A stretch of 43,116 nt of DNA from an uncultured Prevotellaceae bacterium (GTDB lineage: Bacteria > Bacteroidota > Bacteroidia > Bacteroidales > Bacteroidaceae). Both the position numbers and the translations under genes were made by a program. This document shows positions 8,373 to 15,368 of the stretch, piece after piece (the stretch's first letter is position 1; each line of letters opens with the position of its first letter). The stretch lies in NCBI GenBank assembly GCA_902799905.1, contig CADCCB010000043.1:1-43116 (forward strand), read 5' to 3'. The notes beneath the pieces were generated by a model. The model was not told the origin of the DNA. It made no database searches and saw only the letters and a program-made list of their open reading frames with translations.

Positions 8373-8957
8373 ATTGTACCATTGTACCATTGTACCATTT
8401 GCATTTTGAAATATTCAAGTATTCATGTATTCAACTATGACAAGAAGGTTACCCACTTACCCACTTACCCACTCCGGACATCTATGTTTTTTACGGAGCA
8501 AACAGTACCATGAACTTACTCACTTACAACTTACTCACTTTTGACATTTAGGTTTTTCCAACTGCTGGGGGTGGAGGCGCCCTAGGGGTTGATGGTAAGA
8601 TAGAGTTTTTGAGATAATTATTAAGTATTATATATTATATTATATATATTATATATAATATAAAAATTCTTTCTAAAGTTTTTTCAGAATGCAGATGTCA
8701 AAAGTGAGTAAGTTGTAAGTGAGTAACCTCGGGCCATGTTGTACGCAACATGTTGACTCTTTTTCCTAAGAAAGTAGACTTCGTACGGATATTGTTTATT
8801 TCTCATCTTTTTTGAAAACATAGATGTCCGGAGTGGGTAAGTGGGTAACTGGGTAACTTGCCCGCTCGAGTGTCACCCCTTCCTGTCATAGTTGAATATT
8901 TGAATACTTGAATACTTTTTGAATTTTGCAAATGGTACAATGGTACAATGGTACAAT
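8373..8957. repeat. Nested inverted repeat built from four short tandem-repeat blocks
   Basis: Four blocks occur on the left and return in reverse order and orientation on the right. Block 1: ATTGTACC x3 (8373-8396) and its complement (8928-8957). Block 2: ATTCAAGT/ATTCATGT/ATTCAACT (8413-8436) and 8882-8915. Block 3: TTACCCAC x3 plus TCCGGACATCTATG (8449-8491) and 8815-8857, with one mismatch in about 43 bp. Block 4: TTACTCACTTACAACTTACT and following (about 8516-8547) against 8695-8726, about 32 bp without mismatch. Blocks 1 to 3 have an 8-bp period and block 4 nearly so. The centre holds a run of alternating A and T (about 8621-8662) and a separate hairpin CATGTTG/CAACATG (8735-8752). No coding frame is credible. 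Confidence 0.85.
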
Positions 8958-9044
8958 ACATCATGTTCCTGCCAAAGCAATGCCTCGGACGGCTCGTCCG
9001 AACGTCATCTATGCCCCATCCGGATGCTTTGCATCCATCAAAGA

Positions 9045-9081
9045 AATGCTTCCTTTGGGTGGAAAGGAAGCATTCGGACGG
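9045..9081. repeat. REP-like hairpin (AATGCTTCCTTT stem)
   Basis: AATGCTTCCTTT (9045-9056) and AAAGGAAGCATT (9063-9074) form a perfect 12-bp stem with a 6-base loop. The 18-bp string AAGGAAGCATTCGGACGG (9064-9081) recurs exactly, in the other orientation, at 41717-41734, where it is again one arm of a hairpin. A shorter relative lies at 285-299. It is therefore a dispersed palindromic element and not a local terminator. The surrounding 8978-9125 region is rich in related CGGACGG and CATCGGA fragments. Confidence 0.7.
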
Positions 9082-9181
9082 ATGATGCGAGGCATCGGAA
9101 TGAAGTAAAGAAGGCATCGGAAGGCCTTAGGCCTGTATCTTGCAATGAATATCGACACGTGCGACGCTTTTAAAATGTAAA

Positions 9182-10759
9182 TCACACGCCTCTCTCTGCC
9201 CAGTCGCCCCTGTCAAGGTTCCTGTATCCGATGGCCTCGGCGATGTGCTGGCTCTGCACTTTCTCGCTTCCTTCAAGGTCGGCAATGGTGCGGGCCACCT
9301 TCAGGATGCGGCTGTAGGCGCGGGCGGAGAGTTTCAGGCGTTCCATCGCCATGCGGAGCATATCCATCGAGGCGGCATCGGGCTCGGCAAACTCGTGGAG
9401 CATGCGCTCAGTCATCTGGGCGTTGCAATGAGGCCTACCCCCAACCCCTCCCAATGAGGAGGGGAACTTTAAAGAACGGAAGCGCTCCGTCTGGATATTA
9501 CGGGCGCGGATGACGCGCTCGCGGATAGTGGCAGACGGTTCACCCGGCTGCATCTGCGAGAGTTGCGCGAAGGGAACGGCCTGAATCTCACAATGGATGT
9601 CAATGCGGTCGAGTAGGGGCCCTGAGATCTTGTTCATGTAGCGCTGAATCTGCCCAGGGGTGCAGGCACAATGGTGGGTGGGGTCGCCATAGTAGCCGCA
9701 GGGACAGGGGTTCATAGAGGCCACCAGCATGAAGGAACAGGGATATTCCACGCTGTATTTGGCACGCGCGATGCTGATTTTGCGGTCTTCGAGGGGCTGG
9801 CGCAGCACTTCGAGGACGCTACGCGACAGTTCGGGCATCTCGTCGAGGAAGAGCACGCCATTGTGGGCGAGGCTGATTTCACCAGGCTGAGGATTGTTGC
9901 CGCCACCCACGAGGGCCACCTGGGAGATGGTGTGGTGGGGGGCACGGAAGGGACGCTGGCTGATGAGACTGGTATCGCGGCTCAGTTTGCCCGCGATGCT
10001 GTGAATCTGCGTCGTCTCAAGACTCTCAGCCAGGGAGAGCGGTGGGAGAATGGACGGCAGACGCTTGGCCAGCATGGACTTGCCGCTGCCTGGAGGGCCT
10101 ATCATGATGAGATTGTGGCCGCCAGCCGCCGCCACTTCCAGGGCACGCTTGACGCTTTCCTGTCCGCGCACGTCGCTGAAGTCACACTCATACTGGTTCT
10201 GCTGCTCAAAGAACTCCCGTCGCGTGTCGATGATGGTAGGCTGGTAGACATTGGAACCATTCAGGAACTTGACCACATCCGTGAGGGTCTCCATGCCGTA
10301 AACCTCCAGTTGGTTGACAACGGCAGCCTCGCGTATGTTTTGCTGAGGAACGATGAGTCCCTTGAACTTCTCCTTGCGGGCACGGATGGCGATGGGCAGG
10401 GCACCACGGATGGGCTGCAGGTGTCCGTCGAGTCCGAGTTCTCCAACCAGCATGTACTGGTTGAGCCGTTCATTGTCAACGACGTTGTTGGCGGCCAGGA
10501 TGCCGATGGCTAGGGGAAGGTCGTAGCCGCTGCCCTCCTTCTTGATGTCGGCAGGTGAGAGGTTGGCGGTGATGTCCATCGTCGGCATCTTGAAGCCGTT
10601 GTTGATCATCGCTGCCTTGATACGGTCGTAACTCTCACGGACAGCGGTGTCAGCGAGTCCTGTCAGGTGAAACTGTACGCCTCGTGACATGCTTACTTCT
10701 ACCGTAACGGTGGTCACTTCCAGCCCATTGACGGCTGCGCAATAGGTTTTTACCAGCAT
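9182..10759 (-). CDS. comM: YifB/ComM family AAA+ ATPase (Mg-chelatase-like) with in-frame insertion
   Basis: The 525 residues comprise an N-terminal Lon-protease-like domain (about 1-170), then an AAA+ module with Walker A GPPGSGKS (221-228), Walker B-type GVLFLDEMPEL (301-311) and a cysteine motif MNPCPCGYYGDP (349-360), and a C-terminal chelatase-like helical region. ComM is a hexameric helicase that promotes branch migration during natural transformation in characterised bacteria; here that role is inference. Residues about 429-443 (SLKFPSSLGGVGGRP) replace a much shorter loop found in relatives between ERF and HCNAQM. The DNA there (9431-9475) is a GC-rich hairpin, so a palindromic element has inserted in frame. 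The gene follows a thioredoxin-like gene by 48 bp and is probably co-transcribed with it. Confidence 0.88.
   Translation of the reverse strand: MLVKTYCAAVNGLEVTTVTVEVSMSRGVQFHLTGLADTAVRESYDRIKAAMINNGFKMPTMDITANLSPADIKKEGSGYDLPLAIGILAANNVVDNERLNQYMLVGELGLDGHLQPIRGALPIAIRARKEKFKGLIVPQQNIREAAVVNQLEVYGMETLTDVVKFLNGSNVYQPTIIDTRREFFEQQNQYECDFSDVRGQESVKRALEVAAAGGHNLIMIGPPGSGKSMLAKRLPSILPPLSLAESLETTQIHSIAGKLSRDTSLISQRPFRAPHHTISQVALVGGGNNPQPGEISLAHNGVLFLDEMPELSRSVLEVLRQPLEDRKISIARAKYSVEYPCSFMLVASMNPCPCGYYGDPTHHCACTPGQIQRYMNKISGPLLDRIDIHCEIQAVPFAQLSQMQPGEPSATIRERVIRARNIQTERFRSLKFPSSLGGVGGRPHCNAQMTERMLHEFAEPDAASMDMLRMAMERLKLSARAYSRILKVARTIADLEGSEKVQSQHIAEAIGYRNLDRGDWAERGV
9431..9475. repeat. Palindromic element inserted inside comM
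   Basis: CCCCTCC (9445-9451) and GGAGGGG (9458-9464) form a perfect 7-bp stem, flanked by AAAGTT-like and TTGGGGGTAGG-like ends on the minus strand. The segment adds about ten codons at a place where relatives of the protein have none, and it keeps the reading frame. Confidence 0.55.
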
Positions 10760-10807
10760 GGTGGTTATTTATAGTCTCTGCGCATGAGGGGCGCAGGTGT
10801 TAGGTTT

Positions 10808-11872
10808 TCAGTTCAGCAGTTGTTCGATTTTCTCCCTCAGTTTGACGCTGCTCATGCTGCGTGCGAGGATGGTGCCTGTGCTGTCGGTGACGATGTTGTC
10901 AGGGACATAGGCCAGCCCGAGTTGACCGACGAGGGGCGAATCCCACATCAGTCCGTCGCAGATGTTGTGGTTTTCTATGCTGTCGGCTTTCAGGTAATGG
11001 CGTCCCTCTTCGGGTGTGGCGTCTAGACAGACGTAGATGACGCTCAGCCTGCGGGGGTTGTTCTTCTTCAGGATGCCCAGGTGACGAATCATGGACTGCG
11101 AGTCGAAGTTCCATGAAGCCCATAGGCAGATGACGTTGACGTCAGATTTCATGTCGTCGTTGCTGACCTCATGTCCGTTGGTGTCGGTAGCCTTGAATTC
11201 AGGCAGTTTGCCGTCGGCGCGTAGCGCTTTCAGCCCCTCCAGTTGGTTGAAGAGTTGAACGACAGAGACCTTTGTGGGCTGTGCGTCGCGGATGACGGTG
11301 CACAGTTCATAGGCTTTGGGGTAGTCGGGTTCGACGGCAGTCAGGAAATAGCGTCGCAGCAGATAGGGTGCTACGGGACTCTCGGCATGCTCCCTGATGT
11401 AAGTCTCGGCTTCCTTGACGACGTCGGGCGGCATCATGTCGTTGACCTTCAGTCGGAAGGCCGTCATCAGTTCGTTTGACTCTGAGCCGTTGACCGTAGT
11501 TGCTTTCAGATGGGACGCGTCGCCTTCGATGTCGATGTCGTGTCCTGGCTCGGCGATGATGGGCAGTTCGGAGTAGTTGGGGAAGATGAGGGCCAAGACG
11601 GTAGTGTCGTTGATGTTGGTCTCATAACTGAACCGTCCGTTCTGTACGCCTAGCGTGTCAATAGTGCCTTCCTGCAGGTTGACAAGGTAGAACTCAGCCA
11701 TATCCATGTTCTTGAACTTCCCGTTCAGGCTGAATCGTGTGTCTGCATCGCCACAGGAAAAAAGGAAGAAGGGTAGGGAAATGAAAAGGTAAAAGGATAA
11801 AAGGTGAGCAGTAAAAGACCTTAGCCTTTTTACTGCTCTCTTGGCATTCCTTTGATTCGTAGAAACAATCAT
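10808..11872 (-). CDS. Thioredoxin-fold lipoprotein lacking the CXXC active site (DUF4369-like N-terminus)
   Basis: The 354 residues carry a lipoprotein signal ending FFLFSC (Cys40). An N-terminal beta domain (about 45-130; RFSLNGKFKN, EFYLVN, DTLGVQNGRFSYE) resembles the DUF4369 domain found in Bacteroidales thiol-disulfide proteins. A helical linker follows, then a thioredoxin/TlpA-like domain (about 222-354). Where TlpA has WASWCGPC, this protein has W251-ASW-NFDSQS, so both catalytic cysteines are gone. It probably sits on the outer or inner membrane facing the periplasm and cannot do disulfide exchange in the usual way. It lies between a TPR lipoprotein and comM with gaps of 31 and 48 bp. 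The long basic N-terminus before the hydrophobic core is odd; see the repeat at 11760. Confidence 0.75.
   Translation of the reverse strand: MIVSTNQRNAKRAVKRLRSFTAHLLSFYLFISLPFFLFSCGDADTRFSLNGKFKNMDMAEFYLVNLQEGTIDTLGVQNGRFSYETNINDTTVLALIFPNYSELPIIAEPGHDIDIEGDASHLKATTVNGSESNELMTAFRLKVNDMMPPDVVKEAETYIREHAESPVAPYLLRRYFLTAVEPDYPKAYELCTVIRDAQPTKVSVVQLFNQLEGLKALRADGKLPEFKATDTNGHEVSNDDMKSDVNVICLWASWNFDSQSMIRHLGILKKNNPRRLSVIYVCLDATPEEGRHYLKADSIENHNICDGLMWDSPLVGQLGLAYVPDNIVTDSTGTILARSMSSVKLREKIEQLLN
11760..11838 (-). repeat. Degenerate 8-bp repeats and a hairpin within the lipoprotein signal-peptide codons
   Basis: On the plus strand six adjacent 8-mers run from 11760 to 11807: AAAAGGAA, GAAGGGTA, GGGAAATG, AAAAGGTA, AAAGGATA, AAAGGTGA. 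Read on the minus strand they encode the hydrophobic core of the signal peptide of the gene at 10808. Next to them GAGCAGTAAAAG (11806-11817) pairs with CTTTTTACTGCTC (11826-11838). The combination looks like former intergenic DNA, terminator plus repeat array, that has become coding. Confidence 0.5.
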
Positions 11873-11903
11873 GCCTTCACCTTTTCTGTCCTTTTTTGAC
11901 TTT

Positions 11904-13592
11904 TTACTTGTTCACCTTAACCAGTTCCAGGTCTTTCTTGGCATAGTCAGCCAGCGAGGGATCCTTGGCGATGGCCTGCTGCAGAGCCTGTGCGGCATCC
12001 GTGGCGTTGCCTGTACGGGCGTTCAGGATGGCGCGCAGATAGTCGGTGATGGCATCGGCATTCTTCACGTTCTTCAACGTGGTGGCAGCCTGCTGGTAGT
12101 TCTTGTTCATGATCTGAGCCAGAGCAGCCGAGTTGCTGGCCTTGTAGCCGAAGTCCTGCTCAGCCTGGGCATACTTGCCCTGAGCCAGATGGAGGTTGCC
12201 CAGCACCTCGTTCAGACCGTTGGCCTGTGAAGCCTTTGCGATGTAGGTCTCAGCATTCAGCATGTCACCCTGCTGCAGAGCCAGCAGACCCAGATTGGCG
12301 TTGGCCTCGGGCTGGTTCTTGTCCACAAGCAGAGCCTTCTCCAGCCATTGCTTGGCATCGCTGTAGTTACCCTTGGCGTAGGCCAGGTTGGCCATGTTGT
12401 TGTAGGCACGAGCATCGTTGGGATAGAGTTGGATGGCCTTCTTATAGGCAGCCTCAGAACTGTTGATGTCGTTCTCGTAGAGCGTGGCACCATAGAGAAT
12501 CTCCTCCAGGCTCAGTTTCGAGGCGTCTTCCTTCATCTGAGCCAGAATCTGCTCGTCGTCGCGACCCACCAACTCGTAGTTGATGGTCAGGCGGGCACGG
12601 CGCAGTTGAGGCAGGATGCCGTCGGTCAGTTCGCGGAAGGCAGCCGAGATGTTCTTAATCTGCTGCTCACGCTCCTCGGGATCCTGATACATAGAAAGTA
12701 CGCGCAGGATGACATCCTTGTCCTGGATATCGCTGGCGGCAACCAGTTCCTGGAAGCCTTCCCAGTCCTCAGCCGTGTATTTCGTGTCGATGGGGGCGTC
12801 GTTCTTCGACTTCTTCATCTGCTGGTCAACATATTCGGCAGTCACGTCCTGACGCTTGCCAGCCAGACGCTCGTTCAGTTCATAGCCACCATCGGGCGAT
12901 GCGTATGCCGACACTTCCACGTTGTCGAGCACCTTGCCTTCCTGATCCTTGGCAATCTCGTTGAGCAGGCGTACGAACTCCTGAACAGAGTTGTTCTGCA
13001 GTTCGCTCTTGCGCAGTTGGGCCTGTCCGATGAGGAACTTGATGTTGGCCTCCTGCTTCTGTTGCGAGATGCGCTGGAAGGCATCCTCAGCCAGTGCTGC
13101 ATTGGCAGAGGCCAGTGTGCGCTTGTAGAGTTCAGAGGTTGCAACGATGCCGGTGGCCACTTTCACGTCGGGCACCTTTACCGTCTTCTTGCCCACCTTG
13201 GCATCGAAGGTCAGGTAGAGGTCGCTCTGCTGCATCTCTGGTGTGTACTGGAAGTTGGTCTTCATGGTGTAGCGGCCGCCAGTCTGATAGGAGATGGTCT
13301 GGTCGTTGCCCAGCACCTTCTCACCCTGGAAAGTGGCACTCTCGCCATTAACCGATTTCATGCCCTGAAGCGTTTGGTAGCGCAGTTGGGGAATCACCTT
13401 CACCACGGCTTTTTTCTTCATATATTTCTCAGGGAACATACCATTGATGGTAGCCGGTACCTGTCCGGCCTCCGTCTCCAGTGGGTTGGGGGTCACGTTA
13501 AAATTGTCAGCCGAGAGAGTTCCTAACTTTCCCGAACATGCTGTCAGCAGTCCTGCGGCTGCCAGCAACAAAAGAATTCCGTTCTTTTTCAT
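11904..13592 (-). CDS. TPR lipoprotein with OmpA-like middle region
   Basis: I start this at Met 13592 (MKKNGILLLLAAAGLLTACSG), because an in-frame ATG further out (13625) would lie at or before the transcription start predicted from the -7 box at 13627-13634. It has a lipobox LTAC, a beta-rich N-terminal half with VEVSAYASPDGGYELNERLAGKR, a pattern like the peptidoglycan-binding OmpA C-domain, and TPR repeats in the last third (AYNNMANLAYAKGNYSDAKQ, NLGLLALQQGDMLNAETYI). It is probably a periplasmic or outer-membrane-associated scaffold; no specific function is recognised. It appears to be the first gene of an operon with the thioredoxin-like gene and comM. Confidence 0.75.
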   Translation of the reverse strand: MKKNGILLLLAAAGLLTACSGKLGTLSADNFNVTPNPLETEAGQVPATINGMFPEKYMKKKAVVKVIPQLRYQTLQGMKSVNGESATFQGEKVLGNDQTISYQTGGRYTMKTNFQYTPEMQQSDLYLTFDAKVGKKTVKVPDVKVATGIVATSELYKRTLASANAALAEDAFQRISQQKQEANIKFLIGQAQLRKSELQNNSVQEFVRLLNEIAKDQEGKVLDNVEVSAYASPDGGYELNERLAGKRQDVTAEYVDQQMKKSKNDAPIDTKYTAEDWEGFQELVAASDIQDKDVILRVLSMYQDPEEREQQIKNISAAFRELTDGILPQLRRARLTINYELVGRDDEQILAQMKEDASKLSLEEILYGATLYENDINSSEAAYKKAIQLYPNDARAYNNMANLAYAKGNYSDAKQWLEKALLVDKNQPEANANLGLLALQQGDMLNAETYIAKASQANGLNEVLGNLHLAQGKYAQAEQDFGYKASNSAALAQIMNKNYQQAATTLKNVKNADAITDYLRAILNARTGNATDAAQALQQAIAKDPSLADYAKKDLELVKVNK

Positions 13593-13626
13593 AATCTGGT
13601 AATATGTTTTTGTTTCTTTTTCCATG

Positions 13627-13634
13627 CAAAGATA
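13627..13634 (-). promoter_or_regulatory. -7 box for the TPR lipoprotein operon
   Basis: TATCTTTG on the minus strand lies two bases upstream of an in-frame ATG at 13625, too close for that ATG to be used. This fixes the real start at 13592. No good TTTG is visible at the -33 position. Confidence 0.55.
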
Positions 13635-13729
13635 CTCATATTAATTATTAACTCTGACGAAAACGCTCTTTTTTTTTGTTTTATTAAATATTTCCTTCTT
13701 TCTATTGCTCTCTATTTGCAAAAATTGTT

Positions 13730-13737
13730 TATCTTTG
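13730..13737 (+). promoter_or_regulatory. -7 box for the Ser/Thr kinase gene
   Basis: TATCTTTG lies 30 bp before the ATG at 13768. A TTTG at 13715-13718 is too close to be an ideal -33 element. It is divergent from the promoter at 13627, so the two genes share a 140-bp regulatory gap. Confidence 0.55.
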
Positions 13738-13767
13738 CAGCACAGAAACCTAGCAAACTGAGATGTT

Positions 13768-15054
13768 ATGATTGAACAACGCTCCATGCTGCCTATCGGG
13801 ACAATACTCCACGGAACCTATCGTGTGGAGGAATATCTGTCGTCGGGCGGATTCGGCAATACTTATGTGGTCACCAATGTGCAGTTCGATGAGGCCTATG
13901 CCCTGAAGGAGTTCTTCATGAAGGGTATTAGCCAGCGCGAGGGACAGACCACCGTCAGCGTGAGCAATGCTGACAACCAGCAACAGTTTGAGTCACAACG
14001 GGAGAAGTTCAAGAAAGAGGCCCGTCGGCTGCGCAAACTGCAGAACGGGCATATCGTCCACGTGCACGACTTGTTCGAGGAGAACGGTACGGCCTACTAT
14101 GTGATGGACTTGCTGGACGGTGAGTCGCTGTCGGCCAGGATGAAACGCACCAAGCGTCCCATGACCGAGCAGGAAGTGCTGTCGGTGCTGCCGCAGGTGC
14201 TTAGTGCGCTGAAGGAGGTACACGCCCAGCAGATTTGGCATCTCGACCTGAAACCAGGCAACATCATGACCGACCATCAGGGGAATGCCGTCCTGATAGA
14301 CTTCGGCGCCAGTAAGCAGATGGATGCTACGCAGGGCTATACGGGAACCTCGACGGCTCTTTGTTATACGCCTGGCTATGCCCCCAGTGAGCAAATTGAC
14401 GGTAATATCAAGCGCATCGGTCCCTGGACTGATTTCTATGCTTTGGGTGCCACACTCTACAACCTGCTGACCAGCCAACAGCCTCCTTCTACCAGTGATG
14501 TGATGATGGAAGGTGCTGAGGCTTTCAGTTTTCCGCCGTCAGTTAGCAGCGAGATGCAGCAACTGGTAGTATGGATGATGAGTGCCCGTCCTGCCGCCCG
14601 TCCTCAGTCGGTAGAAGAGATTGAACAGCGGTTGAGCCTTAGTCAGCCTGTCGCTTCAGTCGAATCAGAGCCAGTACAATCAGAGGATACTGTTGTCTCA
14701 GAGCCTGAACCTATCGTTATTGAAGAAACGGCCCCTGAACCAGAGCCTATAGTTATTGAAGAAACTGCCCCTGAACCTGAGCCTATAGTTATTGAAGAAA
14801 CTGCCCCTGAACCTGAGGTGTCAGTAGATGACGAGGGTGGGGTGCCTGCCTATGTCGAGGATGAGGAGGCTGAGTATGTGGAAGATGTGTCGGCTTATCA
14901 ATACACCGAACCTGACGAATCGGAGAAAGGGTACTCTGATGATGGCGAGGAAGAGGATGGCAACAGATTTACATCTAACATCTATATACAAATAACTGCA
15001 GCCATAATTCTAGGCTTCATTTTGTTGATGATACTAAGAGCTATATTGCTGTGA
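13768..15054 (+). CDS. Hanks-type serine/threonine protein kinase with C-terminal membrane anchor
   Basis: The kinase domain covers residues about 17-290: glycine loop SSGGFGNTY (25-33), lysine in ALKEFF (K47), catalytic loop HLDLKPGN (158-165) and DFGAS (178-182). The usual HRD arginine is leucine, as in some bacterial kinases, implying little dependence on activation-loop phosphorylation. An acidic, Pro/Glu-rich linker with three 12-residue repeats (312-347) follows. One transmembrane helix (ITAAIILGFILLMILRAILL) ends the chain with almost nothing beyond it. The kinase is therefore cytoplasmic and tail-anchored, with no external sensor domain. Targets are unknown. Met7 (13786) is an alternative start. 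Confidence 0.87.
   Translation: MIEQRSMLPIGTILHGTYRVEEYLSSGGFGNTYVVTNVQFDEAYALKEFFMKGISQREGQTTVSVSNADNQQQFESQREKFKKEARRLRKLQNGHIVHVHDLFEENGTAYYVMDLLDGESLSARMKRTKRPMTEQEVLSVLPQVLSALKEVHAQQIWHLDLKPGNIMTDHQGNAVLIDFGASKQMDATQGYTGTSTALCYTPGYAPSEQIDGNIKRIGPWTDFYALGATLYNLLTSQQPPSTSDVMMEGAEAFSFPPSVSSEMQQLVVWMMSARPAARPQSVEEIEQRLSLSQPVASVESEPVQSEDTVVSEPEPIVIEETAPEPEPIVIEETAPEPEPIVIEETAPEPEVSVDDEGGVPAYVEDEEAEYVEDVSAYQYTEPDESEKGYSDDGEEEDGNRFTSNIYIQITAAIILGFILLMILRAILL
14701..14808 (+). repeat. Three tandem 36-bp repeats in the kinase linker
   Basis: The unit encodes EPEPIVIEETAP and occurs three times in a row. Copies 2 and 3 are almost identical at the DNA level, so expansion is recent and copy number may vary between strains. 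Confidence 0.8.
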
Positions 15055-15084
15055 TAGAGTGAAATGTCTCTTTGTAATCGCAAA

Positions 15085-15176
15085 TGCCGCGAGCGGTGTA
15101 CCCCTTTGCACCATTCTTGCTAAGCGCAAGTGCCGCGAGCGGTGTACCCCTTCGCACCATTCTTGCTAAGCGCAAG
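15085..15176 (-). repeat. Two 46-bp repeats carrying copies of the tRNA-Leu 3' end
   Basis: TGCCGCGAGCGG occurs at 15085, 15131 and 15177, exactly 46 bp apart. The third is the 3' end of the tRNA-Leu gene. The two extra copies lie downstream of the tRNA in its direction of transcription and are separated by nearly identical spacers. On the minus strand each spacer begins with a hairpin CTTGC-GCTTA-GCAAG. The arrangement resembles the tRNA-tail repeats behind E. coli tyrT, though unit size and sequence differ. Confidence 0.8.
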
Positions 15177-15261
15177 TGCCGCGAGCGGGACTCGAACCCG
15201 CACAACCATTCCTGGTCAAGGGATTTTAAGTCCCTCGTGTCTACCATTCCACCATCGCGGC
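15177..15261 (-). tRNA. tRNA-Leu (anticodon UAA)
   Basis: The minus strand folds as an 85-nt class II tRNA. The acceptor stem is GCCGCGA/TCGCGGC with discriminator A, and the D-arm is followed by the anticodon stem GAGGGA-CTTAAAA-TCCCTT with anticodon TAA. A long variable arm follows, and the T-arm is GCGGG-TTCGAGT-CCCGC. The CCA end is not encoded. It reads UUA codons. It has its own promoter at 15291-15322. Confidence 0.95.
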
Positions 15262-15290
15262 AACATCTTTCGTAATTGCGAAAGCGGTTG

Positions 15291-15322
15291 CAAAGGTACG
15301 GCTATTTCTCGGAATAGCCAAA
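15291..15322 (-). promoter_or_regulatory. Promoter of tRNA-Leu with a palindrome in the spacer
   Basis: On the minus strand, TTTG (15319-15322), exactly 20 nt and TACCTTTG (15291-15298). The spacer is almost entirely filled by the inverted repeat GGCTATT-6 nt-AATAGCC (15300-15319). Transcription would start about 25 nt upstream of the mature tRNA. Confidence 0.72.
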
Positions 15323-15368
15323 TGTTTTGCCAACTTTTTTCTCCTATTGCTGTTCAAACCTATGGGCT

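Noticed and set aside
8621-8662. Replication origin (AT-rich core in the nested repeat)
   Set aside because: There are no DnaA boxes (TTATCCACA-like) and no dnaA/dnaN genes nearby. The AT run is short and sits as the loop of an inverted repeat.
12348-13526. 392-codon plus-strand frame opposite the TPR lipoprotein
   Set aside because: The peptide is His/Leu/Val-rich without motifs, and the minus strand has lipobox and TPR repeats in the right frame.
15085-15142. Additional tRNA genes downstream of tRNA-Leu
   Set aside because: Only the last 12 bases of the tRNA are copied. No D-arm, anticodon or acceptor 5' half is present.
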